A stretch of 7,835 bases of DNA from Brachybacterium sp. (GTDB lineage Bacteria > Actinomycetota > Actinomycetes > Actinomycetales > Dermabacteraceae): assembly GCA_027322375.1 (NCBI GenBank), contig DAHVRS010000011.1, forward strand, positions 1-7,835, written 5' to 3'. Of the stretch, positions 1-5,165 are shown in pieces (position 1 is the stretch's first letter; each line of letters begins with the position of its first letter). The notes under the pieces are model-generated. The model was not told the DNA's origin. It made no database searches and worked only from the letters and a program-made list of their open reading frames with translations. A program made the position numbers and the translations under genes.

Positions 1-35
1 CGGGTGCGGTCGGCCGTGGTGGGTGGACACGGGGA

Positions 36-66
36 GCGGTCCCCGTCCGGCCGGGACGGGGACCGC
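36..66 (-). terminator. Hairpin terminator after the BMP lipoprotein gene
   Basis: Two perfectly complementary 13-base arms (36-48 and 54-66) enclose a 5-base loop, and the structure begins 18 bases beyond the lipoprotein stop codon on the minus strand. There is no clear U tract after it, which is common for intrinsic terminators in GC-rich actinobacteria. The position right after the stop suggests that the lipoprotein transcript ends here, so it is not simply running on into a transporter operon. An mRNA 3'-stabilising hairpin is the alternative. Confidence 0.75.
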
Positions 67-84
67 GGTCCGTGCAGCGGGTCG

Positions 85-1197
85 TCAGTCGCCCTTGGGC
101 GAGGCGTCCGACTGGACGGTGACCTTGCCGTCGATGATGTCCTGGCGCAGCTGCTCGACCTCGTCCTGCAGCTCGGCGGGGACCTCGGACTCGAGGTCGT
201 GGTACGGGGCCAGGCCCACGCCCTCGTTCTCGAGCGTGCCGACGTACGGGGTCGCGTCGAACTCGCCGCCGGAGGCGCCGGTGATGACGTCCTCGACCGC
301 GACGGACATCTCCTTCATGACGGAGGTCAGGATGACGGACTGGGCCTCGGAGTCGGCGGAGTTGGTCTCGTAGCCGTCGGCGTCGACCCACACGACCATG
401 CGGCCCTCGCCCTCCTTGGCGGAGGCAATGGTGCCGGCGCCCACCGGGCCTGCGACGGGCATCACGATGTCCGCGCCCGCGTTGTAGAACTCGTCGGAGA
501 CGGCCTTGCCCTTCGACTGGTCCTCGAAGTCGCCCGTGAAGGAGCCCTCCTGCTTCTCCTTGTCCCAGCCGAGGGCCTGCACGTCGGTGCCGTGGACCTC
601 GTTGTAGTGGGCGACGCCGTCCACGAAGCCGTCCATGAAGATGGTGACGGTGGGGATGTTCATGCCGCCGTAGGTCGCGACCTTGCCGGTGGTCGACGTG
701 CCTGCGGCGACGTAGCCGGCGAGGAAGGCGGCCTGGGCGGTGTCGAACTCGATCGGCTTGACGTTGTCGACCTCGATCGGGTTGCCGTCCGCGTCCTGTG
801 CGGTGGAGTCGACGATCGCGAAGTCCGTGTCCGGGTTCGCGGTCGCGGCCTTGCCGGTGGTGGGGGCCAGGAGGAAGCCGACGGTGACGATCAGGTCGCA
901 GCCCTGGGTCACCATGTTGTTCACATTCGGCTCGAAGTCGGAGACGGTCTTGGACTCGGAGGTCGCGGTCTCGACGCCGAGGTTCTTCTCTGCCGCGACG
1001 AGGCCGTTGTGGCTGGACTCGTTGAAGGACTTGTCGTCGAAGCCCCCGGAGTCGGAGACCATGCAGGCCTTGTAGTCGGTGGAGCCGCCGGCATCGCTGC
1101 CGCCGCCACCGGCGGTCTCTTCGGGGGCGGTGCCGCAGGCGGCCAGGGTGAGGGCGCCGGCGCCGACGAGCGCGAGCGCGCGCGTGATGCTCTTCAT
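85..1197 (-). CDS. BMP family (PnrA/TmpC-like) solute-binding lipoprotein
   Basis: This is a 370-aa substrate-binding lipoprotein of the basic membrane protein family, the extracellular receptor of ABC importers that usually take up purine or other nucleosides. It starts with a short basic n-region, a hydrophobic core and a lipobox ending LAAC, with Cys21 as the lipidated residue, followed by a flexible Gly/Ser/Glu-rich linker at about 23-40. The mature domain opens with the family motif DSGGFDDKSFN (49-59). It continues with AAFLAGYVA (156-164), a GGMNIPTVTIFMDGF segment (177-191), GADIVMPVAGPVGAGT (241-256) and VWVDADGYE (269-277), all placed as in PnrA-type proteins. The length is normal for the family. 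The ATG at 1197 is preceded by GAAGGAA five bases upstream, a good ribosome binding site. No ATPase or permease gene is in the window, and hairpins lie on both sides, so it looks monocistronic. Nucleoside specificity is inferred from the family; the ligand cannot be read from this sequence. Confidence 0.92.
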   Translation of the reverse strand: MKSITRALALVGAGALTLAACGTAPEETAGGGGSDAGGSTDYKACMVSDSGGFDDKSFNESSHNGLVAAEKNLGVETATSESKTVSDFEPNVNNMVTQGCDLIVTVGFLLAPTTGKAATANPDTDFAIVDSTAQDADGNPIEVDNVKPIEFDTAQAAFLAGYVAAGTSTTGKVATYGGMNIPTVTIFMDGFVDGVAHYNEVHGTDVQALGWDKEKQEGSFTGDFEDQSKGKAVSDEFYNAGADIVMPVAGPVGAGTIASAKEGEGRMVVWVDADGYETNSADSEAQSVILTSVMKEMSVAVEDVITGASGGEFDATPYVGTLENEGVGLAPYHDLESEVPAELQDEVEQLRQDIIDGKVTVQSDASPKGD

Positions 1198-1330
1198 GGG
1201 GGTTCCTTCGATCGGGGCTGGGCCGGGAGCGTCCCCGGGGGTCGTGATGACGCGAATGGTCGTGGTGACGGCATCGTCGCCGTGCGCTCAGGACCCTAGC
1301 CGGGAGGGGGCCCTTCGCGGGGGCCTTCCG

Positions 1331-1357
1331 TCCACGTCGTGGAAACCGTTATGAAAT
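1331..1357. promoter_or_regulatory. Possible control region upstream of the BMP gene
   Basis: In the 251-bp gap between the amidohydrolase stop and the lipoprotein start, positions 1331-1343 read TCCACGTCGTGGA, a 13-base palindrome with 6-base arms and a single central base. It adjoins an unusually AT-rich patch (1341-1357, GGAAACCGTTATGAAAT) in very GC-rich surroundings, with two GAAAYC words 11 bases apart. A TAGGGT word on the minus strand (1298-1293) could be a -10 element, but no convincing -35 accompanies it. A regulator site and promoter here are plausible but unproven. Confidence 0.3.
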
Positions 1358-1393
1358 CGACGCGCAGATGCCGTAGGGGGTGCACTTCGGGCG

Positions 1394-1416
1394 GCGCGCG
1401 CTGGCTCAGCGCTCGC
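1394..1416 (-). terminator. Possible terminator after the amidohydrolase gene
   Basis: GCGCTG (1398-1403) and CAGCGC (1407-1412) pair around a GCT loop. After one mismatch, three more pairs extend the stem to 1394-1416. It lies 33-55 bases past the amidohydrolase stop on the minus strand, where the guanylyltransferase-amidohydrolase transcript would be expected to end. It is short and lacks a U tract, so it is clearly weaker than the hairpins at 36-66 and 7714-7750. Confidence 0.4.
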
Positions 1417-1448
1417 GCTCGGGCGGCCGGTGCCCGGAGGGCCTGCGC

Positions 1449-2687
1449 TCAAGCGGACTGCAGGTCGCGCTCCACGCAGGCGGCGGCGAGCACGGTGGCG
1501 CCGATCCCGATCGCGCGCTCGTCGATCATGAGATCGCCCATGTGCAGGTCGTAGGTGCGTCCGCCGGGGGTGCGGGTGCCGAGTCGGGCGAGCGCGCCGG
1601 GAACCTTCTCGAGGTACCAGGCGAAGTCCTCCCCGCCGAGGGACTGGGCGGTGGGATCGAGGTTGTCGCGGCCCAGCACGCCGCGGACGGCGGCGGCGAG
1701 GACCTCCACGCTCGAGGCGCTGTTGGAGACCGGGGGCACGCCGCGGTCATGGCTGACCCGCGCCTCCACGTCCCAGGGGCGCACGAGGTCGGCGAGGAGC
1801 TCCTCGAGCAGGTCCTCGGCCCGGTCCCAGGCGTCGTGGTCCAGGCAGCGCAGCGTCCCCTCGAGGGTGCCGGTGCTGGGGATCGCGTTGAAGGCGGAGC
1901 CCGCGTGGATGCTGCCCCAGGTGAGGTTCACACCCGAGCGCGGATCCATGCGCCGGCCCATGGCGGCCGGGAGCTGTGTGACGATCGAGCCGAGCGCGTA
2001 GACGAGGTCCTGGGTGAGGTGGGGGCGGGAGGTGTGTCCGCCCGCGCCGCGCACCTGGATCCGCACCGGGTCGGTCGCGGAGGTGATCGGGCCGGTCTTC
2101 AGCCCCACATGGCCCACGTCCACGCCCGGGTCGCAGTGCAGGGCGAGGATCGAGTCGACCCCGTCGAGCACGCCCTGGCCGATGAGCTGGAGCGCGCCGC
2201 AGGGGTGCATCTCCTCGGCGGGCTGGAAGACGAGCCGCACGCCGCGGCGCAGGGCGCCGGAGTCCGCAACGCGCACGAGCGCGGTCGCGGCGCCGAGCAC
2301 GGCAGTCATGTGGACGTCGTGTCCGCAGGAGTGGGAGACGCCCTCGACGGTGGAGCGGAAGGCGACGGGGCTGAGCTCGGGGATGCCGAGCGCGTCCATG
2401 TCCGCGCGCAGCGCCATCATGGGCAGGGACTCGTCCTCGCCGGGGATGTCGCAGATCAGCCCGGTACCCTCGAGCCGGTGCGGGGCAAGGCCCAGACCCT
2501 GCAGCTGCTCATGGACGAAGTCCGTGGTGGCGTGCTCCTGGTGGGAGAGCTCGGGGTGGCGGTGGAGGTGTCGGCGCACGTCGCGCAGCTGGGTAGTCCG
2601 CTCCGCGATCGTCCTCGCGATGAGTCCCTCGGGGCCGAGGGCGGCCCGCTGCCGCTCGGTCCCCGGCCGCGTCTGCGCCTGCTCCAC
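1449..2687 (-). CDS. M20D-family metallo-amidohydrolase
   Basis: This is a 412-aa cytosolic zinc-type peptidase/amidohydrolase of the M20D group, which includes N-acyl-amino-acid, hippurate and IAA-amino-acid hydrolases. These enzymes cleave an amide to release an amino acid from an acyl or aryl group. From the GTG at 2687 the landmarks are RRHLHRHPELS (38-48), ALRADMDAL (92-100), HSCGHDVH with metal ligands Cys121 and His123, QPAEE with the expected catalytic Glu158 and metal ligand Glu159, His184 in ALHCDP, GGHTSRPH of the dimerisation domain (216-223), NAIP (267-270), GGEDFAWY (351-358) and C-terminal His382. Every expected active-site residue is present. An upstream GTG at 2732 would add 15 residues but has no ribosome binding site, whereas the GTG at 2687 has AGGGAG seven bases before it. 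The gene lies 84 bases after the guanylyltransferase gene on the same strand with no clear terminator between, so they are probably co-transcribed. The natural substrate cannot be assigned. Confidence 0.9.
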   Translation of the reverse strand: MEQAQTRPGTERQRAALGPEGLIARTIAERTTQLRDVRRHLHRHPELSHQEHATTDFVHEQLQGLGLAPHRLEGTGLICDIPGEDESLPMMALRADMDALGIPELSPVAFRSTVEGVSHSCGHDVHMTAVLGAATALVRVADSGALRRGVRLVFQPAEEMHPCGALQLIGQGVLDGVDSILALHCDPGVDVGHVGLKTGPITSATDPVRIQVRGAGGHTSRPHLTQDLVYALGSIVTQLPAAMGRRMDPRSGVNLTWGSIHAGSAFNAIPSTGTLEGTLRCLDHDAWDRAEDLLEELLADLVRPWDVEARVSHDRGVPPVSNSASSVEVLAAAVRGVLGRDNLDPTAQSLGGEDFAWYLEKVPGALARLGTRTPGGRTYDLHMGDLMIDERAIGIGATVLAAACVERDLQSA

Positions 2688-2694
2688 TGCTTCT

Positions 2695-2700
2695 CTCCCT
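2695..2700 (-). promoter_or_regulatory. Ribosome binding site fixing the amidohydrolase start
   Basis: On the minus strand AGGGAG sits seven bases before the GTG at 2687. This is the only good Shine-Dalgarno near any candidate start of the amidohydrolase. The more distal GTG at 2732 lacks one, so the shorter 412-aa protein is preferred. Confidence 0.6.
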
Positions 2701-2771
2701 GCCTCATCACGGCGAGCGCCCTCGCGCCCCACCGGCTCGGTCGTCGCATCTCCGCGGCCGACGGGCGGGCC

Positions 2772-3938
2772 TCAGCGCAGGTGTCCGAGCCCTTGCCCCT
2801 CGAGGCGGGCGACGATCTCGGTGAGCTCCTGCGCCTGCTCGTCGGCGAGCACCAGGAGCACGTCGTCAGTGTCGACGATGCTGATCCCGTCCAGCCCGAC
2901 CAGGGCGATGTGACGATCCGTGGCACCGTACACCGTCGCCCGCGAGGAGACGGCATCGACCTGGGCGCTTCCCACGACGCGGACATCGCCATCACCCGCG
3001 GCCGTGCCGACGGCGGGGACCGCTCCCGCACCGACGGCGCTGCGCAGCTGCTGGGCGAGGGAGGCGAAGTCGCCGACGTCGTCCCAGCCGAGGTCCGCCG
3101 GGACCACCGCGACGCGGCCCTCGGCAGCCATCGGCTCGGCGAGGGCGTGGTCGATCGCGATCGAGGTCAGGGTGGGCCAGACCCGATCGAGCACCGCCTG
3201 CTCCTCGGCACTGCCGTGCGCGGCGGCGATCTCCCGCGCCCCGGTGCCGAGCGCCGGGATGCGGGCGGTGAGCTCGTCGAGCAGCACGGAGGCGCGCACC
3301 ACGAACATGCCGGCGTTCCACAGGAAGCGCCCGGTGGCCAGGAACTGCTCGGCCCGTTCACGCTCGGGCTTCTCGACGAAGCGCGTCACCGGCAGCACGC
3401 CCTCCTGCAGGGCGGCGCCTGCCCCGCCGGCCCGCTCAGTGCCAGACCGTTCGATGTAACCGAAGCCCGTCGCGGGATGCGTGGGCGTGATGCCGAGGGT
3501 CACCAGCAGCCCCTGCTCGGCGGCGGCGCGCGCGAGGGTGACGGCACGGGCGAACGCGGTCTCGTCGGCGATGAGGTGGTCCGCGGCGAAGGAGCCGATG
3601 ACGGCGCCGGGGTCCTCCCGCTCGGCGTGCGCGGCGGCGAGAGCGATCGCGGGCATGGAGTTGCGCGGCGTCGGCTCGACGAGCACCTGCACGTCAGCTC
3701 CCCCCACGGCGCCTCCGGCGAGCTGCTCGCGCACCGCGTCGGCATGCCCGGCACCGGTCACCACGAGCGCGGGCCGGTCCGCGAGCGGGGCGAGCCGGGC
3801 CACTGTGCCCTGGAGCAGGGAGCGGCCGGTCCCGGTGGGGTCCAGCAGGAACTTCGGCCGGGCGCGGCGTGAGAGCGGCCACAGTCGGGTGCCGGCGCCG
3901 CCGGCGGGAATCACGGGGATGAAGGGAGCAGGGCGCAT
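2772..3938 (-). CDS. manC: Mannose-1-phosphate guanylyltransferase
   Basis: This 388-aa enzyme should convert mannose 1-phosphate and GTP to GDP-mannose and pyrophosphate in the cytosol, supplying mannose for lipomannan, glycoprotein and polysaccharide synthesis. The nucleotidyltransferase signature PAGGAGTRLWPLSR with a following RPKFLLD occupies about residues 11-33. Further along are EPTPRNSMPAIALAA, FAADHLI, TGFGYIE, RFVEKP, LWNAGMF and DVGDFASL, in the order seen in stand-alone GDP-mannose pyrophosphorylases. The length fits the single-domain form, with no fused mannose-6-phosphate isomerase domain. The ATG at 3938 sits directly before the signature motif and has only GGCGGA abutting it. 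A -10-like TACGCT six bases upstream suggests a leaderless mRNA. It is divergent from sdhC and upstream of the amidohydrolase gene. The symbol manC (manB in some actinobacterial naming) is by family resemblance; another NDP-sugar specificity is less likely. Confidence 0.9.
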   Translation of the reverse strand: MRPAPFIPVIPAGGAGTRLWPLSRRARPKFLLDPTGTGRSLLQGTVARLAPLADRPALVVTGAGHADAVREQLAGGAVGGADVQVLVEPTPRNSMPAIALAAAHAEREDPGAVIGSFAADHLIADETAFARAVTLARAAAEQGLLVTLGITPTHPATGFGYIERSGTERAGGAGAALQEGVLPVTRFVEKPERERAEQFLATGRFLWNAGMFVVRASVLLDELTARIPALGTGAREIAAAHGSAEEQAVLDRVWPTLTSIAIDHALAEPMAAEGRVAVVPADLGWDDVGDFASLAQQLRSAVGAGAVPAVGTAAGDGDVRVVGSAQVDAVSSRATVYGATDRHIALVGLDGISIVDTDDVLLVLADEQAQELTEIVARLEGQGLGHLR

Positions 3939-3951
3939 TCCGCCAGCGTAG
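3939..3951 (-). promoter_or_regulatory. Candidate -10 promoter element for manC
   Basis: Reading leftward, CTACGCTGGCGGA runs straight into the manC ATG. TACGCT (3950-3945) fits an actinobacterial -10 hexamer (TANNNT), and its distance from the ATG would place the transcription start at or next to the A of the start codon. No -35 resembling TTGACA is found 16-18 bases upstream. The same 13-base block, with one difference, occurs at the sdhC promoter on the other strand. Confidence 0.5.
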
Positions 3952-3971
3952 GCGCGCCCGCACGGGCGCGC
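3952..3971. repeat. Perfect 20-bp inverted repeat upstream of manC
   Basis: GCGCGCCCG (3952-3960) and CGGGCGCGC (3963-3971) are exact inverse complements separated by CA. The repeat abuts the proposed manC -10 element and occupies the spacer and -35 zone, where a repressor or activator could bind. It lies upstream of the proposed start site, so it would act as DNA. If transcription starts further upstream it could instead be an RNA hairpin. GC-only composition raises the chance of coincidence. Confidence 0.5.
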
Positions 3972-4044
3972 GGGGGCAGTCCCGGGACCGACTCAGCACC
4001 GGCTCGCCGACCCGTCGGAGCGGCACAGCAGGACCCCTGCCTGG

Positions 4045-4053
4045 TGCTACGCT
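4045..4053 (+). promoter_or_regulatory. Candidate extended -10 promoter of the sdhCDAB operon
   Basis: TGCTACGCT combines a TGN extension with the -10-like hexamer TACGCT (4048-4053). No TTGACA-like -35 is visible 16-18 bases upstream; the sequence there is close to ACAGCA. An extended -10 can compensate for a poor -35. Transcription would start near 4060, leaving about 177 nt before the sdhC start. The element lies in the divergent region shared with manC. Confidence 0.5.
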
Positions 4054-4059
4054 GGCAGA

Positions 4060-4236
4060 GCCCCTGTCGGGGGCGATGATGATGTCGCCGTGTCGTGAAG
4101 CGGCCGCCCGTCGGCGGTGCACGATGCGACTGCCGTCCGAAGCTGGACCGCGGGTCCGGCCACCGGAGGCTGGCGCGCACTGAGCGGCATCTCGTCACCG
4201 TTCCCGGCCTCACCCCGACGCTTCTGGAGGATCTCC
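4060..4236 (+). other. Long 5' leader of the sdh operon
   Basis: If the promoter at 4045-4053 is right, this is a 177-nt untranslated leader. It starts with a small hairpin, GCCCC (4060-4064) paired with GGGGC (4070-4074) around a 5-base loop, almost exactly at the predicted 5' end. A second hairpin pairs GGACC (4145-4149) with GGTCC (4153-4157). A short ORF (4076-4183) begins with three consecutive ATG codons but has poor codon character. GGAGG at 4226-4230 is the sdhC ribosome binding site. I do not recognise any known riboswitch class here. Confidence 0.4.
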
Positions 4237-4614
4237 GTGGCTTCAGCCCAATCCGGGACGCTCTATCGCGGACGCGAGGGCATGTGGTCCTGGGTCGCCC
4301 ACCGCATCTCAGGGATGCTCATCTTCCTGTTCCTTCTCGTGCATGTCCTGGACACGGCGCTCGTCCGTGTCTCCCCTGAGGCGTACAACGAGGTGATCGG
4401 GCACTACAAGACCATCGTGTTCGGTCTCGGAGAGATCGGCCTGGTCGGCGCGGTCCTCTTCCACGCGCTCAACGGCCTCCGCCTCATCCTGGTGGACTTC
4501 TGGTCGAAGGGCACCCAGCACCAGCGCGGCATGTTCTGGGGCGTCGTGATCGTGTGGGTCGTGCTCATGGCCGGCTTCCTCCCCCGCCACCTCATCCACA
4601 TGTTCGGAGCGTGA
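4237..4614 (+). CDS. sdhC: Succinate dehydrogenase cytochrome b556 subunit SdhC
   Basis: This 125-aa integral membrane protein is one of two anchor subunits of complex II and helps form the quinone site and hold haem b. Three hydrophobic helices are visible at about 25-43, 60-86 and 99-115. The N-terminal WVAHRISG (19-26) matches the quinone-site motif whose Arg corresponds to E. coli SdhC Arg31 (here Arg23). FHALNGLRLILVD (75-87) contains His76 in the place of the E. coli haem ligand His84. The GTG at 4237 is chosen because GGAGG lies six bases before it and the protein then starts at the usual place. An ATG at 4117 in the same frame would add 40 residues unlike the family and has no support. 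It is the first gene of sdhCDAB, with sdhD starting five bases after its stop. Residue equivalences come from motif alignment by eye. Confidence 0.93.
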   Translation: MASAQSGTLYRGREGMWSWVAHRISGMLIFLFLLVHVLDTALVRVSPEAYNEVIGHYKTIVFGLGEIGLVGAVLFHALNGLRLILVDFWSKGTQHQRGMFWGVVIVWVVLMAGFLPRHLIHMFGA

Positions 4615-4619
4615 TCCAG

Positions 4620-5075
4620 ATGTCGACACCCATCACCTCGATCCCGGACCCGAGCACCCGCTACCGCCGTACGGGGCTGCGCGGCCCCAACATGGAGATG
4701 CTCTCGTGGATGTTCATGCGCGCCTCCGGGCTGCTGCTGGTGATCCTGATCTTCGGCCACCTCTTCGTGAACCTCTGGCTCGGCGAGGGCGTCAAGGGCA
4801 TCGACTTCGGCTTCGTCGCCGGGAAGTGGGCGAACCCCTTCTGGCAGGTCTGGGACCTGCTGATGCTGTGGCTCGGCCTCATCCACGGCGGCAACGGCGT
4901 GCGCACGATCATCAATGACTACGCCCGCTCGAACCGACTCCGCCTGGTCCTCAAGGGGCTGCTCTACTTCGCCGTGGTCGTCACGATCGTGCTCGGCACG
5001 CTGGTGATCTTCACCTTCGATCCGTGCCCGGTCGGCGCCGATCCGAGCCTGCTGCCCTCCCTCTGCGAGGGCTGA
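4620..5075 (+). CDS. sdhD: Succinate dehydrogenase hydrophobic anchor subunit SdhD
   Basis: This 151-aa protein is the second membrane anchor of complex II. After a polar N-terminus it has the family motif SWMFMRASGLLL (29-40), then transmembrane stretches at about 34-54, 75-97 and 109-131. HGGNGVRTIINDY (89-101) carries His89, in the place of the E. coli SdhD haem ligand His71, and Tyr101, in the place of quinone-site Tyr83, with the same 12-residue spacing. The ATG at 4620 is ten bases after GGAG (4606-4609). A GTG at 4611 overlapping the sdhC stop is possible but would be too close to that ribosome binding site. The short C-terminal tail (134-151) has two cysteines and no known role. The tight spacing to sdhC indicates translational coupling, and a 90-base gap with a strong hairpin follows before sdhA. 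Confidence 0.93.
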   Translation: MSTPITSIPDPSTRYRRTGLRGPNMEMLSWMFMRASGLLLVILIFGHLFVNLWLGEGVKGIDFGFVAGKWANPFWQVWDLLMLWLGLIHGGNGVRTIINDYARSNRLRLVLKGLLYFAVVVTIVLGTLVIFTFDPCPVGADPSLLPSLCEG

Positions 5076-5082
5076 CGCCTCT

Positions 5083-5107
5083 GGGGCGGCCGAGCCTCGG
5101 CCGCCCC
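5083..5107 (+). terminator. Terminator-like hairpin inside the sdh operon
   Basis: GGGGCGGCCGAG (5083-5094) and CTCGGCCGCCCC (5096-5107) are perfect inverse complements with one central base, giving about 11 pairs around a GCC loop. It begins seven bases after the sdhD stop and is followed at once by a long pyrimidine run. The shape is that of an intrinsic terminator or attenuator, yet sdhA and sdhB lie downstream with no obvious promoter of their own. It may be a partial terminator, an RNA processing site or a 3'-end stabiliser that sets different amounts of sdhCD and sdhAB mRNA. Confidence 0.6.
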
Positions 5108-5135
5108 TCCCCTCCTTTCTCCCTCCTTCCCTCCC
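5104..5135 (+). promoter_or_regulatory. 32-nt uninterrupted pyrimidine tract before sdhA
   Basis: Every base from 5104 to 5135 is C or T, with 22 C and 10 T; the first four bases also close the preceding hairpin. C-rich, G-free RNA is the kind of sequence that Rho binds, and runs of U after a stem aid intrinsic termination, so the tract fits a termination role. The sdhA ribosome binding site, GGAG at 5150-5153, comes after it, 12 bases before the ATG, a longer than usual spacing. Confidence 0.45.
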
Positions 5136-5165
5136 GGTCGACCCGAAACGGAGCTGTCACCCGAC

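Noticed and set aside
1299..1330. GGCCC/GGGCC pairing in the gap upstream of the lipoprotein gene as a terminator or attenuator.
   Set aside because: It makes only about five base pairs, in a G/C-run region where such pairing is expected by chance.
2688..2732. A longer amidohydrolase starting at the GTG at 2732.
   Set aside because: No ribosome binding site precedes it, and the added 15 residues are polar and unrelated to the family, while the GTG at 2687 has a well-placed AGGGAG.
1380..3872. An 830-codon open frame on the plus strand, and another at 4-1299, opposite the leftward genes.
   Set aside because: They lie antisense to the amidohydrolase/guanylyltransferase and lipoprotein genes, which carry clear family motifs. 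Their translations are low-complexity Gly/Ala/Val/Arg/His-rich text without domains, the usual mirror effect of high GC at third codon positions.
4076..4183. A 35-codon upstream ORF with three consecutive ATG codons in the sdh leader, arginine-rich with two cysteines.
   Set aside because: About a third of its codons end in A or T, far more than in the real genes here. It has no clear ribosome binding site beyond a G run and resembles no known leader peptide. It remains possible but unsupported.
4117..4236. A 40-residue N-terminal extension of SdhC from an ATG at 4117.
   Set aside because: The extension is not SdhC-like. GGAGG six bases before the GTG at 4237 and the normal family N-terminus support the shorter protein.
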